The notes under the pieces are model-generated. The model ran no database searches. It saw only the letters and a list, made by a program, of their open reading frames with translations, and was not told the DNA's origin. This document shows, piece after piece, positions 18,453 through 27,410 of a stretch of 64,000 nt of DNA (positions are counted from its first letter, which is position 1; each line of letters starts with the position of its first letter). The stretch lies in NCBI GenBank assembly GCA_030747125.1, contig JASLLI010000001.1, positions 1 through 64,000 of the forward strand, in the 5' to 3' direction. The position numbers and the translations under genes were made by a program. This stretch comes from Fidelibacterota bacterium. Lineage in GTDB: Bacteria > Fidelibacterota > Marinisomatia > SCGC-AAA003-L08 > D37C17.

Positions 18453-19919
18453 ATGTCTAATCTGTATAGCTTAAATTATTATATTCCTGAACTAATCATC
18501 ATTTGTTCTATTCTACTAGTAATTGTACTGGATGTAATCCCTTCTCTTAGTCGTTATACTTTTTATATTGCACTATCGTCTATTGTATTGGCTGGCGGTG
18601 TGCTCTGGAATAATTATGGAGTAACAGATTCTTTATTCATGGGGATGATTAGCATTGATCCTTTTTCTCATTTCTTTAAGTTTATATTCCTTCTAACTAC
18701 TTTTTCCATTATTCTTGTTTCCCGATATGAAAAACTGTTAGATAGAACCTATGCTGCAGAATACAATGCCATGCTCCTCATTGTACTGTTGGGATTATTT
18801 CTCATGGCGTCATCTACCAATTTAATCATGATTTATCTCTCTATTGAATTGGTGAGTATTCCTTCTTACATTTTGGCGGGTATGTTGAAAACAGACAAGG
18901 AATCAAATGAAGCTTCCTTAAAGTATGTGATCTTTGGATCTTTTGCATCCGGGTTAATGTTGTTTGGCTTAAGTATTTTATACGGAATAACCGGAACTAC
19001 AGATATTATGGGTATGAATACCGCTCTTACAGGGCTTGAATACCCTCTCACAATCTATTTACCAATTATTTTGTTATTGGTTGGCTTCGGTTATAAAATA
19101 TCAATGGTTCCCTTCCATTTTTGGACACCAGATGTTTACGAGGGAGCGCCTACACCCATCACTGCCTTTCTATCTGTAGCGCCAAAAGCTGCAGGAATCG
19201 CTATATTGATCAGAATTTTCTATACCATGTTCACGCAGGATGGCAGCGTATCTCAAACCCTTCCATTAGCTGAGATTAACTGGCCTGCCATTATTGCTGT
19301 AGGCTCTGCAATTACCATGACCTTAGGCAATGTTTTAGCAGTTCAGCAACAAGATGTAAAACGCATGCTGGCCTATTCCAGTATATCCCATGTTGGGTTT
19401 ATGTTAATGGCATTTGCCATATTAGGTCCTGAAGCAGTACGGGCAGTGATGCTGTATTTATTCATATACTTGTTCATGAATTTATCTGCCTTTTATATGA
19501 CTATTTATGCCTCCAATAATTTTAATGCCCACCATGTAGAAGATTGGAAGGGAATAGGAAAGAAAAACCCTGTTTTGGCTGCTTTCATGACGCTCAGTCT
19601 ATTATCTCTTACAGGGTTACCTCCAACAGCAGGATTTGTAGGAAAGTTTTATGTTTTTGCAGAATTGTTTAAACATCAACAGTTCTACTGGCTTGCTATT
19701 GTTGCTATTTTGAATTCAGTAATCTCTCTTTACTATTATTTCAGCATCGTTAAATCTATGTATTTAGTAGAGTCTGAAGATGTTGATGAGGTAGTGGAGG
19801 CACATCCCGTTATTAAATGGTCAATTATCATTTTTTCAGCACAAAATATCCTTTTCTTCCTTTATTGGGAACCCTTGTTTGGATTAATTGAAAAATCCAT
19901 CAGTCTCTGGGGCGGATAA
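18453..19919 (+). CDS. nuoN: NADH-quinone oxidoreductase subunit N
   Basis: The third antiporter-like subunit, 488 residues. It has IYLSIELVSIPSYILAG, MVPFHFWTPDVYEGAPTPIT, and the lysine-bearing VKRMLAYSSISHVGFM helix. It is the last nuo gene. nuoE, nuoF and nuoG, which bind FMN and NADH in the 14-subunit enzyme, are not in the operon or anywhere else in the window. Confidence 0.95.
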   Translation: MSNLYSLNYYIPELIIICSILLVIVLDVIPSLSRYTFYIALSSIVLAGGVLWNNYGVTDSLFMGMISIDPFSHFFKFIFLLTTFSIILVSRYEKLLDRTYAAEYNAMLLIVLLGLFLMASSTNLIMIYLSIELVSIPSYILAGMLKTDKESNEASLKYVIFGSFASGLMLFGLSILYGITGTTDIMGMNTALTGLEYPLTIYLPIILLLVGFGYKISMVPFHFWTPDVYEGAPTPITAFLSVAPKAAGIAILIRIFYTMFTQDGSVSQTLPLAEINWPAIIAVGSAITMTLGNVLAVQQQDVKRMLAYSSISHVGFMLMAFAILGPEAVRAVMLYLFIYLFMNLSAFYMTIYASNNFNAHHVEDWKGIGKKNPVLAAFMTLSLLSLTGLPPTAGFVGKFYVFAELFKHQQFYWLAIVAILNSVISLYYYFSIVKSMYLVESEDVDEVVEAHPVIKWSIIIFSAQNILFFLYWEPLFGLIEKSISLWGG

Positions 19920-19926
19920 TCATTTC

Positions 19927-20403
19927 ATGAGTTCCAAGACTGTAAAAGATACCTATGTGATCATGCATGAATTGGTACTCCCCAATGACACAAATTTATT
20001 AGGGAATGTTTTAGGTGGCAGGGTTATGCACCTCATGGACATGTGTGCTGCAATGTCAGCATTTAAGCATGCACGATCAGCTGTTGTGACTGCCTCAGTT
20101 GATCAATTAGATTTTCTTGCTCCGGCCAAAAAAGGGGATATCATGATATTAAAATCCTCAGTAAATTTCACCGGTCGCTCTTCCATGGAAGTAGGTGTTA
20201 GAATCGAATCTGAAAACCCAAAAACCGGAAATATTCATCATACTGCCTCCGCTTACCTAACCTTTGTATCTATAAACGATAATGGCAATCCTCAAAAAGT
20301 AGAAGAAATTACAGCTGAAACCAATGCAGAATTGCGTCGGTATGCCGAAGGGAAAGCCAGGTATATAGATCGTAAAAACAGAAAAAAGAGCAAAAAGCAA
20401 TAA
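19927..20403 (+). CDS. Acyl-CoA thioesterase (hotdog fold, YciA/BFIT-like)
   Basis: A 158-residue single hotdog-domain protein predicted to hydrolyse acyl-CoA to free acid and CoA. The segment NLLGNVLGGRVMHLMD, with its catalytic Asp on the hotdog helix, and VTASVDQLDFLAP match cytosolic acyl-CoA hydrolases; the C-terminus is a Lys/Arg-rich tail. I chose ATG 19927, seven bases after the nuoN stop, over an upstream TTG that would overlap nuoN. The gene sits between the nuo and nqr operons with almost no spacing and looks co-transcribed with both, though no respiratory role is obvious. Confidence 0.85.
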   Translation: MSSKTVKDTYVIMHELVLPNDTNLLGNVLGGRVMHLMDMCAAMSAFKHARSAVVTASVDQLDFLAPAKKGDIMILKSSVNFTGRSSMEVGVRIESENPKTGNIHHTASAYLTFVSINDNGNPQKVEEITAETNAELRRYAEGKARYIDRKNRKKSKKQ

Positions 20404-21759
20404 TTGAATATCCATATTAAAAAGGGTCATAATTTAAAAATTGCCGGTTCTCCATCGAAGGATATGTCTGTTGTATCTGTGGGTGAAACGATAAAAATTC
20501 ATCCTTTAGAGTTTCCTGGTGTTAAGCCCAAACTACTGGTTAAGTTAAACGAATCTGTTATAAAAGGCCAGCCTGTTTTTCTGGATAAAAATCACCCTGA
20601 AATACAATTCACTGCTCCGGTTTCTGGTGCTGTAATAGATATAACCTTTGGTGAACGACGCCGTCTCGAAGCTGTTACTCTTAAAGTAGAAAAGAATAAT
20701 GAGGTAAACACCTTCACATCATATTCTGCAGAGGACATTTCAACATTAGAAAGGGGCACCGTAATAAATGCCCTCTGTAAATCTGGACTTTGGCCCTGTC
20801 TGCGGCAAAGACCTTTTTCCAAAATTGCCAATCCGGAAAAGGCTCCCAAAGTGATTTTTATATCCACGCAGTCCTCGGCTCCTTTTGCACCTCAGTTGGA
20901 TGTCATAATAAAGAGCATGGATACTGAGTCCTTGCAGGCAGGTATTTCCGTACTAAATACACTTTCAGCCGGGAAAGTACATTTGGTAACTCCAAAGGAG
21001 AGTTCACAGGAACTATTTAATCACCTTAAAGGTGTAGAGCTTCATACTTTTTCAGGACCTCATCCTGCCGGAAATGTTGGCGTTCATATTTCTAAAATTG
21101 ATCCCATTGCACATAAGGATGATGTGGTTTGGTATCTGTCACTTCAGGATGTTTACAGATTTGGTGCCTTCTTTTTACAGGGTAAGGTGGATTTTACCAA
21201 AATTATTACTGTAGGAGGTACTGAGGCTAAATCCTCTCAACATTTTTCCCTCACACAGGGAACTATCATTTCAGAATTTGCAAAGCCTGCTTCTAAATCC
21301 CGGGAGATAAGGTATGTATCAGGGGATGTACTCTCCGGAAGGATTGTAGAAAAAGACACTGCAGTAGGGTTTTATGATGAAACCGTCACTCTTCTGCCAG
21401 ATTCCTTTCAAAGAGAATTCATGGGTTGGATTGCACCCGGGTTTAATAAATACTCCCTTTCTAAAACCTTTATATCTAAATTATTGCCAAAAAAGGATAT
21501 TGCATTTCATACAGCAATGAAAGGTAATGAGCGTGCCATTGTACCCATTGGCGCAATTGAAAAAGTGGTACCTCTACATGTATTGCCTACTTTATTAATA
21601 AAATCAATCATCGCTAAAGATATTGAAACGATGGAGCAGCTGGGTATTTATGAATGCAGTCCAGAAGATTTTGCTCTCTGTTCATTTGTAGATGCTTCAA
21701 AAATGGATATCTCTGGTATTATTCAGGATGGACTTGATTATGCAGAAGTTGAGGGGTAG
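20404..21759 (+). CDS. nqrA: Na+-translocating NADH-quinone reductase subunit A
   Basis: The soluble quinone-site subunit of Na+-NQR, 451 residues. It shows the typical biotinyl-like N-terminus (KGHNLKIAGSP, then FTAPVSGAV), the WPCLRQRPFSKIA segment, HPAGNVGVHI and a GAFFLQGKV region. The TTG start follows the thioesterase stop directly. It is the first of six consecutive nqr genes in the canonical A-B-C-D-E-F order. Confidence 0.94.
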   Translation: MNIHIKKGHNLKIAGSPSKDMSVVSVGETIKIHPLEFPGVKPKLLVKLNESVIKGQPVFLDKNHPEIQFTAPVSGAVIDITFGERRRLEAVTLKVEKNNEVNTFTSYSAEDISTLERGTVINALCKSGLWPCLRQRPFSKIANPEKAPKVIFISTQSSAPFAPQLDVIIKSMDTESLQAGISVLNTLSAGKVHLVTPKESSQELFNHLKGVELHTFSGPHPAGNVGVHISKIDPIAHKDDVVWYLSLQDVYRFGAFFLQGKVDFTKIITVGGTEAKSSQHFSLTQGTIISEFAKPASKSREIRYVSGDVLSGRIVEKDTAVGFYDETVTLLPDSFQREFMGWIAPGFNKYSLSKTFISKLLPKKDIAFHTAMKGNERAIVPIGAIEKVVPLHVLPTLLIKSIIAKDIETMEQLGIYECSPEDFALCSFVDASKMDISGIIQDGLDYAEVEG

Positions 21760-21760
21760 G

Positions 21761-22936
21761 ATGAAAATATTACGCAATATTCTCGATAAAATCGAACCTC
21801 ACTTTTTAGGGAACGGTAAATATCATAAATTATATCCATTATATGAAATGGCAGATACTTTTTTGTTTACTCCCTCTGATAAAACCAAAAATGGTCCACA
21901 TGTAAGAGATGCAATAGATATCAAAAGGGTGATGTCTTTTGTGGTAATTGCCATGCTTCCTGCATTACTTTTTGGAATTTATAATATTGGCAGGCAAATT
22001 GATTCTTCAGGAGATATTTTTACCACATTTTTAGCAGGCTTACCTGTGGTGCTACCCATAATTTTGGTTTCCTATACTGTTGGCGGCTTTTGGGAAATGC
22101 TGTTTGCAGTGACTCGTAAGCATGAAATAAATGAAGGGTTTCTGGTAACCGGTATGCTCATTCCCTTGGTTATGCCTCCAACCATACCCTTGTGGATGGT
22201 GGCAGTTGCAACTTCGTTTGGAGTGGTAATCGGGAAAGAAATATTCGGCGGTACGGGATATAATATTTTTAATCCTGCACTGGTTGCCCGTGCATTTATT
22301 TTCTTTGCCTATCCTGGAGCCATTTCAGGTGATGCTGTTTGGGCAATCGCCAAAAATAGAGAAGGTTTTATTGATGGAATATCTCAAGCTACTCCATTGC
22401 TGCAGGCTTCTGCAGAACAAGGAGTGCAGGCATTAGAATTGATTAAGGGACAATTTTCATGGTGGGACATGTTTTATGGTTTCATTCCCGGATCGATAGG
22501 AGAGACATCAACCTTGGCGATTATAATAGGAGGGTTGTTTTTGCTTTTTACAGGAATCGGAAATTGGCGAATCATGGCAGGAACTCTCCTTGGAATGGTG
22601 CTCACTGCTAAACTCACCAATATATTTGCCGTAGCAGTTTCAAGTGAAAACCCTATGTTGTATCTTCCTGCTGAATATCACTTTGTTATGGGAGGCTTCG
22701 CCTTTGGAATGGTCTTTATGGCTACAGATCCTGTATCTGCATCACAAACAGATAAGGGCAGGTGGATGTATGGTATCCTTATTGGATTCATGTGTGTTAT
22801 CATCCGCTCAATTAATCCAGCCTACCCTGAAGGGATGATGCTGGCTATTTTATTCGCTAATGCGTTTGCACCGCTGATTGATTATTTTGTTATGAAATCC
22901 CATATTAAACAAAGGGTGAAGCGTTTTGCAGCATAA
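21761..22936 (+). CDS. nqrB: Na+-translocating NADH-quinone reductase subunit B
   Basis: A membrane subunit of 391 residues with about ten helices that carries covalent FMN and forms part of the Na+ path. The flavinylation motif D-x-x-S-x-A-T is visible as DGISQAT at 205-211, with Thr211 the expected acceptor for the ApbE transferase encoded downstream. Start ATG 21761 lies two bases after the nqrA stop; an ORF extension upstream inside nqrA has no family similarity. It overlaps nqrC by 11 bases. Confidence 0.95.
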   Translation: MKILRNILDKIEPHFLGNGKYHKLYPLYEMADTFLFTPSDKTKNGPHVRDAIDIKRVMSFVVIAMLPALLFGIYNIGRQIDSSGDIFTTFLAGLPVVLPIILVSYTVGGFWEMLFAVTRKHEINEGFLVTGMLIPLVMPPTIPLWMVAVATSFGVVIGKEIFGGTGYNIFNPALVARAFIFFAYPGAISGDAVWAIAKNREGFIDGISQATPLLQASAEQGVQALELIKGQFSWWDMFYGFIPGSIGETSTLAIIIGGLFLLFTGIGNWRIMAGTLLGMVLTAKLTNIFAVAVSSENPMLYLPAEYHFVMGGFAFGMVFMATDPVSASQTDKGRWMYGILIGFMCVIIRSINPAYPEGMMLAILFANAFAPLIDYFVMKSHIKQRVKRFAA

Positions 22937-23642
22937 CAATCTCTACACCTTTAAGTTTATTGCTATGATAACCATCGTGGCAAGCTTGCTTCTCACCTTG
23001 GCAGCAACTCAGCTAAAAGAACGGCAGGATTTCAATATTGAAGTGGATAAAAAGAAAAATATCCTGAAATCTATCGGCTTAGATGTGGCAGCCATGCAGG
23101 CAAATACCATCATTGAAGAGTACAAAAACAAAATTCAGGATGTGGTGCTTAAACAAAATGGAGATAGAGTTAACCATATTTCATCAGAAGATCTTGAATC
23201 TGTTGAAAATAAATCAACAGGACAACTTTCCTATTTCTATGAAAATCATGAATATCTCCCTGCTTATCTGGCATCTGAACCACAGGCATTTATTTTTCCT
23301 GTGTCAGGAAAAGGTTTGTGGAGTACCTTATATGGTTATTTAGCTTTGGATATGGATTTGAATACAGTAAAAGGTATTACTTTTTATAAACATGGCGAAA
23401 CTCCCGGACTGGGCGGAGAAATTGAAAAGAAATGGTTCCAGGATAATTTTATCGGAAAGAAAATTTTTGATAATTCGGGTAATTTAAAATCAATCACTGT
23501 AGTCAAAGGGAAAGCTGTAGATGATAAACATGAGGTAGATGGTATTAGTGGTGCTACTATAACTTCACGAGGCGTTACCGACTTTTTAAAAAGAGATCTT
23601 CAACGCTATTTTACCTTTTTAACCATTCACCGGAGTAACTAA
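22926..23642 (+). CDS. nqrC: Na+-translocating NADH-quinone reductase subunit C
   Basis: A periplasmic FMN-binding domain anchored by one N-terminal helix (about 10-29), 238 residues. The flavinylation motif DGISGAT at 205-211 matches D-x-x-(S/T)-G-A-T exactly, with Thr211 as acceptor, and the FMN-domain segment [11 protein letters not shown] is also present. The TTG start overlaps the end of nqrB. The stop interlocks with the nqrD ATG by one base. Confidence 0.95.
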   Translation: MQHNNLYTFKFIAMITIVASLLLTLAATQLKERQDFNIEVDKKKNILKSIGLDVAAMQANTIIEEYKNKIQDVVLKQNGDRVNHISSEDLESVENKSTGQLSYFYENHEYLPAYLASEPQAFIFPVSGKGLWSTLYGYLALDMDLNTVKGITFYKHGETPGLGGEIEKKWFQDNFIGKKIFDNSGNLKSITVVKGKAVDDKHEVDGISGATITSRGVTDFLKRDLQRYFTFLTIHRSN

Positions 23643-24268
23643 TGGATAAGATCTCAAAAGCCATTATTTCTGATCCATTAGTTGATAACAATCCTATAAC
23701 CAAACAAATATTGGGAATTTGCTCGGCACTTGCTGTAACGGTAAAAATGGAACAGGCCGTTGTGATGACATTTGCCCTAACCTTCGTATTGGTTTCCTCA
23801 AATATTATCATCTCTCTCCTGAGAAAAGGAATTCCGGGAAAAGTAAGAATCATTGTCCAACTAACCGTAATTGCTTCATTGGTGATTCTGATTGATCAGG
23901 TATTAAAGGCCTATCTCTATGACATTAGCAAGCAACTATCCGTTTTTGTGGGACTAATCATCACCAACTGTATTATCATGGGTAGAGCTGAGGCCTTTGC
24001 CATGCAGAATAATTTTAAGGAATCTTTATATGATGGTTTTGGCAATTCCTTCGGATACGGATTAATTCTCATCATAGTCTCCACCTTCAGAGAATTGTTT
24101 GGTAGTGGAACTTTGTTTAACTACCAAATCATCCCAACATGGATGTATTTAGAACAGGGCGGATGGTATGTGAATAATGGTCTTATGTTATTAGCGCCTG
24201 GAGCTTTTATTATTCTTGGCCTGATAATTTGGGTGCAAAGAACTTATACACATTTCATAGAAGATTAA
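23642..24268 (+). CDS. nqrD: Na+-translocating NADH-quinone reductase subunit D
   Basis: A membrane subunit of 208 residues with six helices, pseudo-symmetrical with NqrE. Its two iron-ligand cysteines, in half-helices that meet at the membrane centre, are present: Cys27 in LGICSALA and Cys110 in [11 protein letters not shown]. Confidence 0.95.
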   Translation: MDKISKAIISDPLVDNNPITKQILGICSALAVTVKMEQAVVMTFALTFVLVSSNIIISLLRKGIPGKVRIIVQLTVIASLVILIDQVLKAYLYDISKQLSVFVGLIITNCIIMGRAEAFAMQNNFKESLYDGFGNSFGYGLILIIVSTFRELFGSGTLFNYQIIPTWMYLEQGGWYVNNGLMLLAPGAFIILGLIIWVQRTYTHFIED

Positions 24269-24269
24269 A

Positions 24270-24896
24270 ATGGAATTACTTGAACATTATTTGAGTCTGG
24301 CTACAAAATCAATTTTTATTGAAAATATCCTTCTTTCCTATTTTCTTGGAATGTGCTCCTTTTTAGCAATATCTAAAAAAATCGAGGCATCCATCGGTTT
24401 AGGTTTTGCAGTTATTTTTGTAAGTGGAGTCACTGTACCTCTAAATTGGGTGATTAAAGAATTTCTTCTCATAGAGGGCGCGTTAAGTTGGGTAGGCATT
24501 CCTGCATTAACAACAGTGGACTTGAGTTTCCTTTCTTTTATTACCTATATTGCAACCATTGCAGCTATGGTGCAATTAGTTGAAATGTTATTAGATAAAT
24601 TCAGTCCGGCTCTTTACAACTCCCTTGGAATATTTCTACCTCTGATCGCAGTTAACTGCTCCATTTTAGGTGCTTCTCTGTTCATGGCGGAACGAGGGTA
24701 TACCTTTGGAGAATCAGCGGTGTTTGGGGTGAGCTCAGGTGCAGGATTTGCTTTGGCTATCGTTTCAATGGCGGCGATTAGATTTAAACTTAAGTATTCA
24801 AATATTCCAGATGGACTCAAGGGATTGGGAATTACCATGATTTTAACTGGTTTGCTCTCAATGGCTTACTTATCATTTTCCGGAATAAACCTATAA
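24270..24896 (+). CDS. nqrE: Na+-translocating NADH-quinone reductase subunit E
   Basis: The partner of NqrD, 208 residues and six helices. Cys29 in [10 protein letters not shown] and Cys130 in VNCSILG complete the four-cysteine intramembrane iron site. One base separates it from nqrD and four from nqrF. Confidence 0.95.
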   Translation: MELLEHYLSLATKSIFIENILLSYFLGMCSFLAISKKIEASIGLGFAVIFVSGVTVPLNWVIKEFLLIEGALSWVGIPALTTVDLSFLSFITYIATIAAMVQLVEMLLDKFSPALYNSLGIFLPLIAVNCSILGASLFMAERGYTFGESAVFGVSSGAGFALAIVSMAAIRFKLKYSNIPDGLKGLGITMILTGLLSMAYLSFSGINL

Positions 24897-24900
24897 TTTC

Positions 24901-26124
24901 ATGCTTATAACACTCGCCGGTACCATCGTCTTTACCACAGTTATTTTACTGCTGGTAAGTATACTTACCTTTGCAGAATCTAAATTACTCCCTCAGGGGG
25001 CAGTAAAAATTCTTATCAATGAAAATGAGGATAAATCTCCAAATGTGAATCCTGGACCTACCCTCCTGAATGCATTGTCAAATGAGGGTATATTTATTCC
25101 ATCTGCTTGTGGTGGTGGAGGAACCTGTGCACAATGTAAATGTCAGGTGCATGCCGGTGGAGGACAAATCCTCCCCACAGAATTAAATCATATTTCCAGA
25201 AAAGACGCTAAAGACGACTGGCGTCTTGCCTGCCAGGTAAAGGTGCGTGAGGAAATGGCAATTACCGTACCTGACGAGATATTCAGTATTCAAAAATGGG
25301 AGTGTACGGTAAAATCAAATAATAATGTAGCAACCTTCATTAAAGAATTAGTTTTAGAACTCCCAAAAGGAGAAAATCTTAACTTTAAAGCAGGTGGATT
25401 TATACAGATTGATATTCCTGAGTATAGTTTGGATTTCAATGAATTTGACATACAGGACGAGTATCATGAAGATTGGGACAAGTATAAAATCTGGGATTTA
25501 AAAGGGAGCAACAGCGAGCCTCAGTTTAGGGCCTATTCCATGGCAAATCATCCTGCAGAGGGAAATATGGTCATGCTGAATGTGCGGATTGCAACACCAC
25601 CGCCAACCCATTGGAATGATGTGCCACCGGGAATTGCCTCATCTTACATATTTAATTTAAAACCAGGCGATAAAGTTACCATTTCAGGGCCTTACGGTGA
25701 ATTTTTCATCAAGGACACAGAAAGAGAAATGGTGTATATTGGAGGTGGGGCAGGCATGGCTCCCATGCGTTCTCATCTTTTCCATTTATTTCACACTTTA
25801 AATACTAAAAGAAAAGTCAGTTTCTGGTATGGTGCAAGATCTATGCGGGAAATGTTTTACGATGAGGATTTCAGGCAAATAAGAGAAAAATTTCCCAACT
25901 TCTCATACAATGTGGCTCTTTCTGATCCCCTTCCCGAAGATAATTGGGAGGGACATACAGGATTTATTCATCAGATCCTCTATGATAATTATCTGGAAAA
26001 TCATGATGACCCCACCGAAATTGAATATTATATGTGTGGTCCTCCCATGATGATTGAAGCGGCTGAAAATATGCTTTATAATCTTGGCGTTGAACCTGAA
26101 ATGGTTGCCTTCGATAAGTTTTAA
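24901..26124 (+). CDS. nqrF: Na+-translocating NADH-quinone reductase subunit F
   Basis: The NADH-oxidising entry subunit, 407 residues. It has an N-terminal membrane helix (about 3-22), a [2Fe-2S] ferredoxin domain with Cys70, Cys76, Cys79 and Cys111, an FAD motif RAYSMANHP near 234, and an NADH-binding [12 protein letters not shown]. The C-terminus stops at VAFDKF, slightly different from the usual FDDFG end. It provides a dedicated NADH dehydrogenase, while the neighbouring complex I lacks one. Confidence 0.96.
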   Translation: MLITLAGTIVFTTVILLLVSILTFAESKLLPQGAVKILINENEDKSPNVNPGPTLLNALSNEGIFIPSACGGGGTCAQCKCQVHAGGGQILPTELNHISRKDAKDDWRLACQVKVREEMAITVPDEIFSIQKWECTVKSNNNVATFIKELVLELPKGENLNFKAGGFIQIDIPEYSLDFNEFDIQDEYHEDWDKYKIWDLKGSNSEPQFRAYSMANHPAEGNMVMLNVRIATPPPTHWNDVPPGIASSYIFNLKPGDKVTISGPYGEFFIKDTEREMVYIGGGAGMAPMRSHLFHLFHTLNTKRKVSFWYGARSMREMFYDEDFRQIREKFPNFSYNVALSDPLPEDNWEGHTGFIHQILYDNYLENHDDPTEIEYYMCGPPMMIEAAENMLYNLGVEPEMVAFDKF

Positions 26125-26158
26125 CCCTCTGGGCAGCTCCCCCATTCAATTAAAATAT

Positions 26159-27166
26159 ATGTTTTTCAGGATATTTCCTGCAGTACTGGGTATTCTGCTT
26201 ATTTCAAATTGCAGTAATCAGTCTGTTATAACTCTCAATGGAGAGACGATGGGAACCACCTACTCTATTTCTATTGTGAAAAATTCACAGACTGCCATGA
26301 ATAAAGTAAAATTTCAACATGAGATTGATTCGCTGCTTTTTGTTTTCAATTCCATATTTTCTACTTATTCTTCTTCAAGTGAAATAAGTAAAATAAATGC
26401 AGATACCAGCTGGTTTCCCCTTTCCGTTTCAGGAGAGTTTTATCAATTGCTGGAAGAATCTCAACAAATGTATTATGAAACTGGTGGGAAATTTGATATA
26501 ACTATTAAACCACTCATATCGCTCTGGAGTTTTGATTCAGAGTTTTCTTCTGAGAAAATCCCCATGGAAAATGCTGTTAATGAAGCTCTGACGCAAGTTG
26601 GTATGGATCAAATTATGTTGGATAAACACACCGTCCTAAAAAATAATCCTAATGTCCAATTCGATATGAATGCAATCGCTAAAGGTAGAGGAGTTGATAA
26701 AATAGCACATTTCCTTAAATCAGCAGGCTTTCAGCATTTTATAGTGGAAATCGGGGGAGAGGTTTATGCATCAGGTGTCAATAAAAATAATTCATTCTGG
26801 AAAATAGGTATAAAACATCCGGAAGAGTTCTCAAAGGACATTACTGCTATTGCTGCCTTTTCAAATTCTGGAATGGCTACATCAGGTACGTACCAACATT
26901 TTTTTAACTGGGAGGGGAAAGACTATTCCCATATACTTGACCCAAGGACAGGTTGGCCAGTGGAACATGATCTCATCAGCGCTACAGTAATTGCAGAAAC
27001 CTGCGCCAAAGCAGATGCAATTGCCACCGCCTTAATAGTAATGGGGTTTGAAAATGCTCTTCATTGGATTGAGCAAACTGAAGGAGTAGAATGTTATTTA
27101 ATCCGCAGGGATAAAGAATCAAGGGTATTGACTGCGGTACATTCTAAAAACTTTCCGCTACATTGA
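26159..27166 (+). CDS. apbE: FAD:protein FMN transferase (ApbE)
   Basis: This enzyme attaches FMN from FAD to the Thr of NqrB and NqrC on the outer face of the membrane. It has 335 residues with GETMGTTYSI near the N-terminus, FDMNAIAKGRGVD, GGEVYASG, HILDPRTGWP and the metal/FAD-site ADAIATAL. I chose ATG 26159 because it gives a short lipoprotein signal (FFRIFPAVLGILLISNC), with the lipidated Cys at 18; a longer frame starting inside nqrF has no signal. It lies 34 bases after nqrF and overlaps the antisense nqrM-like gene by nine bases at its 3' end. Confidence 0.93.
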   Translation: MFFRIFPAVLGILLISNCSNQSVITLNGETMGTTYSISIVKNSQTAMNKVKFQHEIDSLLFVFNSIFSTYSSSSEISKINADTSWFPLSVSGEFYQLLEESQQMYYETGGKFDITIKPLISLWSFDSEFSSEKIPMENAVNEALTQVGMDQIMLDKHTVLKNNPNVQFDMNAIAKGRGVDKIAHFLKSAGFQHFIVEIGGEVYASGVNKNNSFWKIGIKHPEEFSKDITAIAAFSNSGMATSGTYQHFFNWEGKDYSHILDPRTGWPVEHDLISATVIAETCAKADAIATALIVMGFENALHWIEQTEGVECYLIRRDKESRVLTAVHSKNFPLH

Positions 27167-27331
27167 AGGTTGTTCACCAGAATGGGTTGTACATTGCTCT
27201 CGTTCTTTAAAAGTGCAATTACATGATTCACCGCAGGACCCTTTTAATGCCCTGTTTGAGAAAAATGTCCCCAATCCCAATAAAAATATGAGGATGGAAA
27301 AAATGAATATCGTTAATAATACTGTAATCAT
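27158..27331 (-). CDS. nqrM: Small membrane Cys protein, probable Na+-NQR maturation factor NqrM
   Basis: This 57-residue frame is on the minus strand, starting ATG at 27331 and ending TAG at 27158. It encodes one hydrophobic helix (about 3-24) followed by ALKGSCGESCNC and a final Cys, four cysteines in all (33, 37, 39, 47). NqrM (DUF539) proteins have the same plan: an N-terminal helix, a (K/I)xGSCG motif, then C-x-C and one more Cys. They are required for assembly of Na+-NQR, probably supplying the NqrD/E iron, and the gene normally follows apbE. Here it directly follows apbE but is convergent, overlapping it by nine bases. The C-terminal cysteine spacing is shorter than in Vibrio, so the call rests on motif plus context. 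Confidence 0.7.
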   Translation of the reverse strand: MITVLLTIFIFSILIFLLGLGTFFSNRALKGSCGESCNCTFKEREQCTTHSGEQPSM

Positions 27332-27337
27332 AAATCG

Positions 27338-27349
27338 GGTAAATTTACC
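27338..27349. promoter_or_regulatory. Perfect 12-bp palindrome between nqrM and the antiporter gene
   Basis: GGTAAATTTACC is perfectly self-complementary and sits in the 79-bp divergent spacer, seven bases before the nqrM-like start and about 62 before the antiporter ATG. It could be an operator shared by both promoters. I know of no named regulator for this exact site, and AT-rich palindromes arise by chance. Confidence 0.3.
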
Positions 27350-27410
27350 ATGTTAAACAGGCACTTTAAAAGCCATCTGCCAAAACTTAAAACCAAATAA
27401 TCTTTATTTT

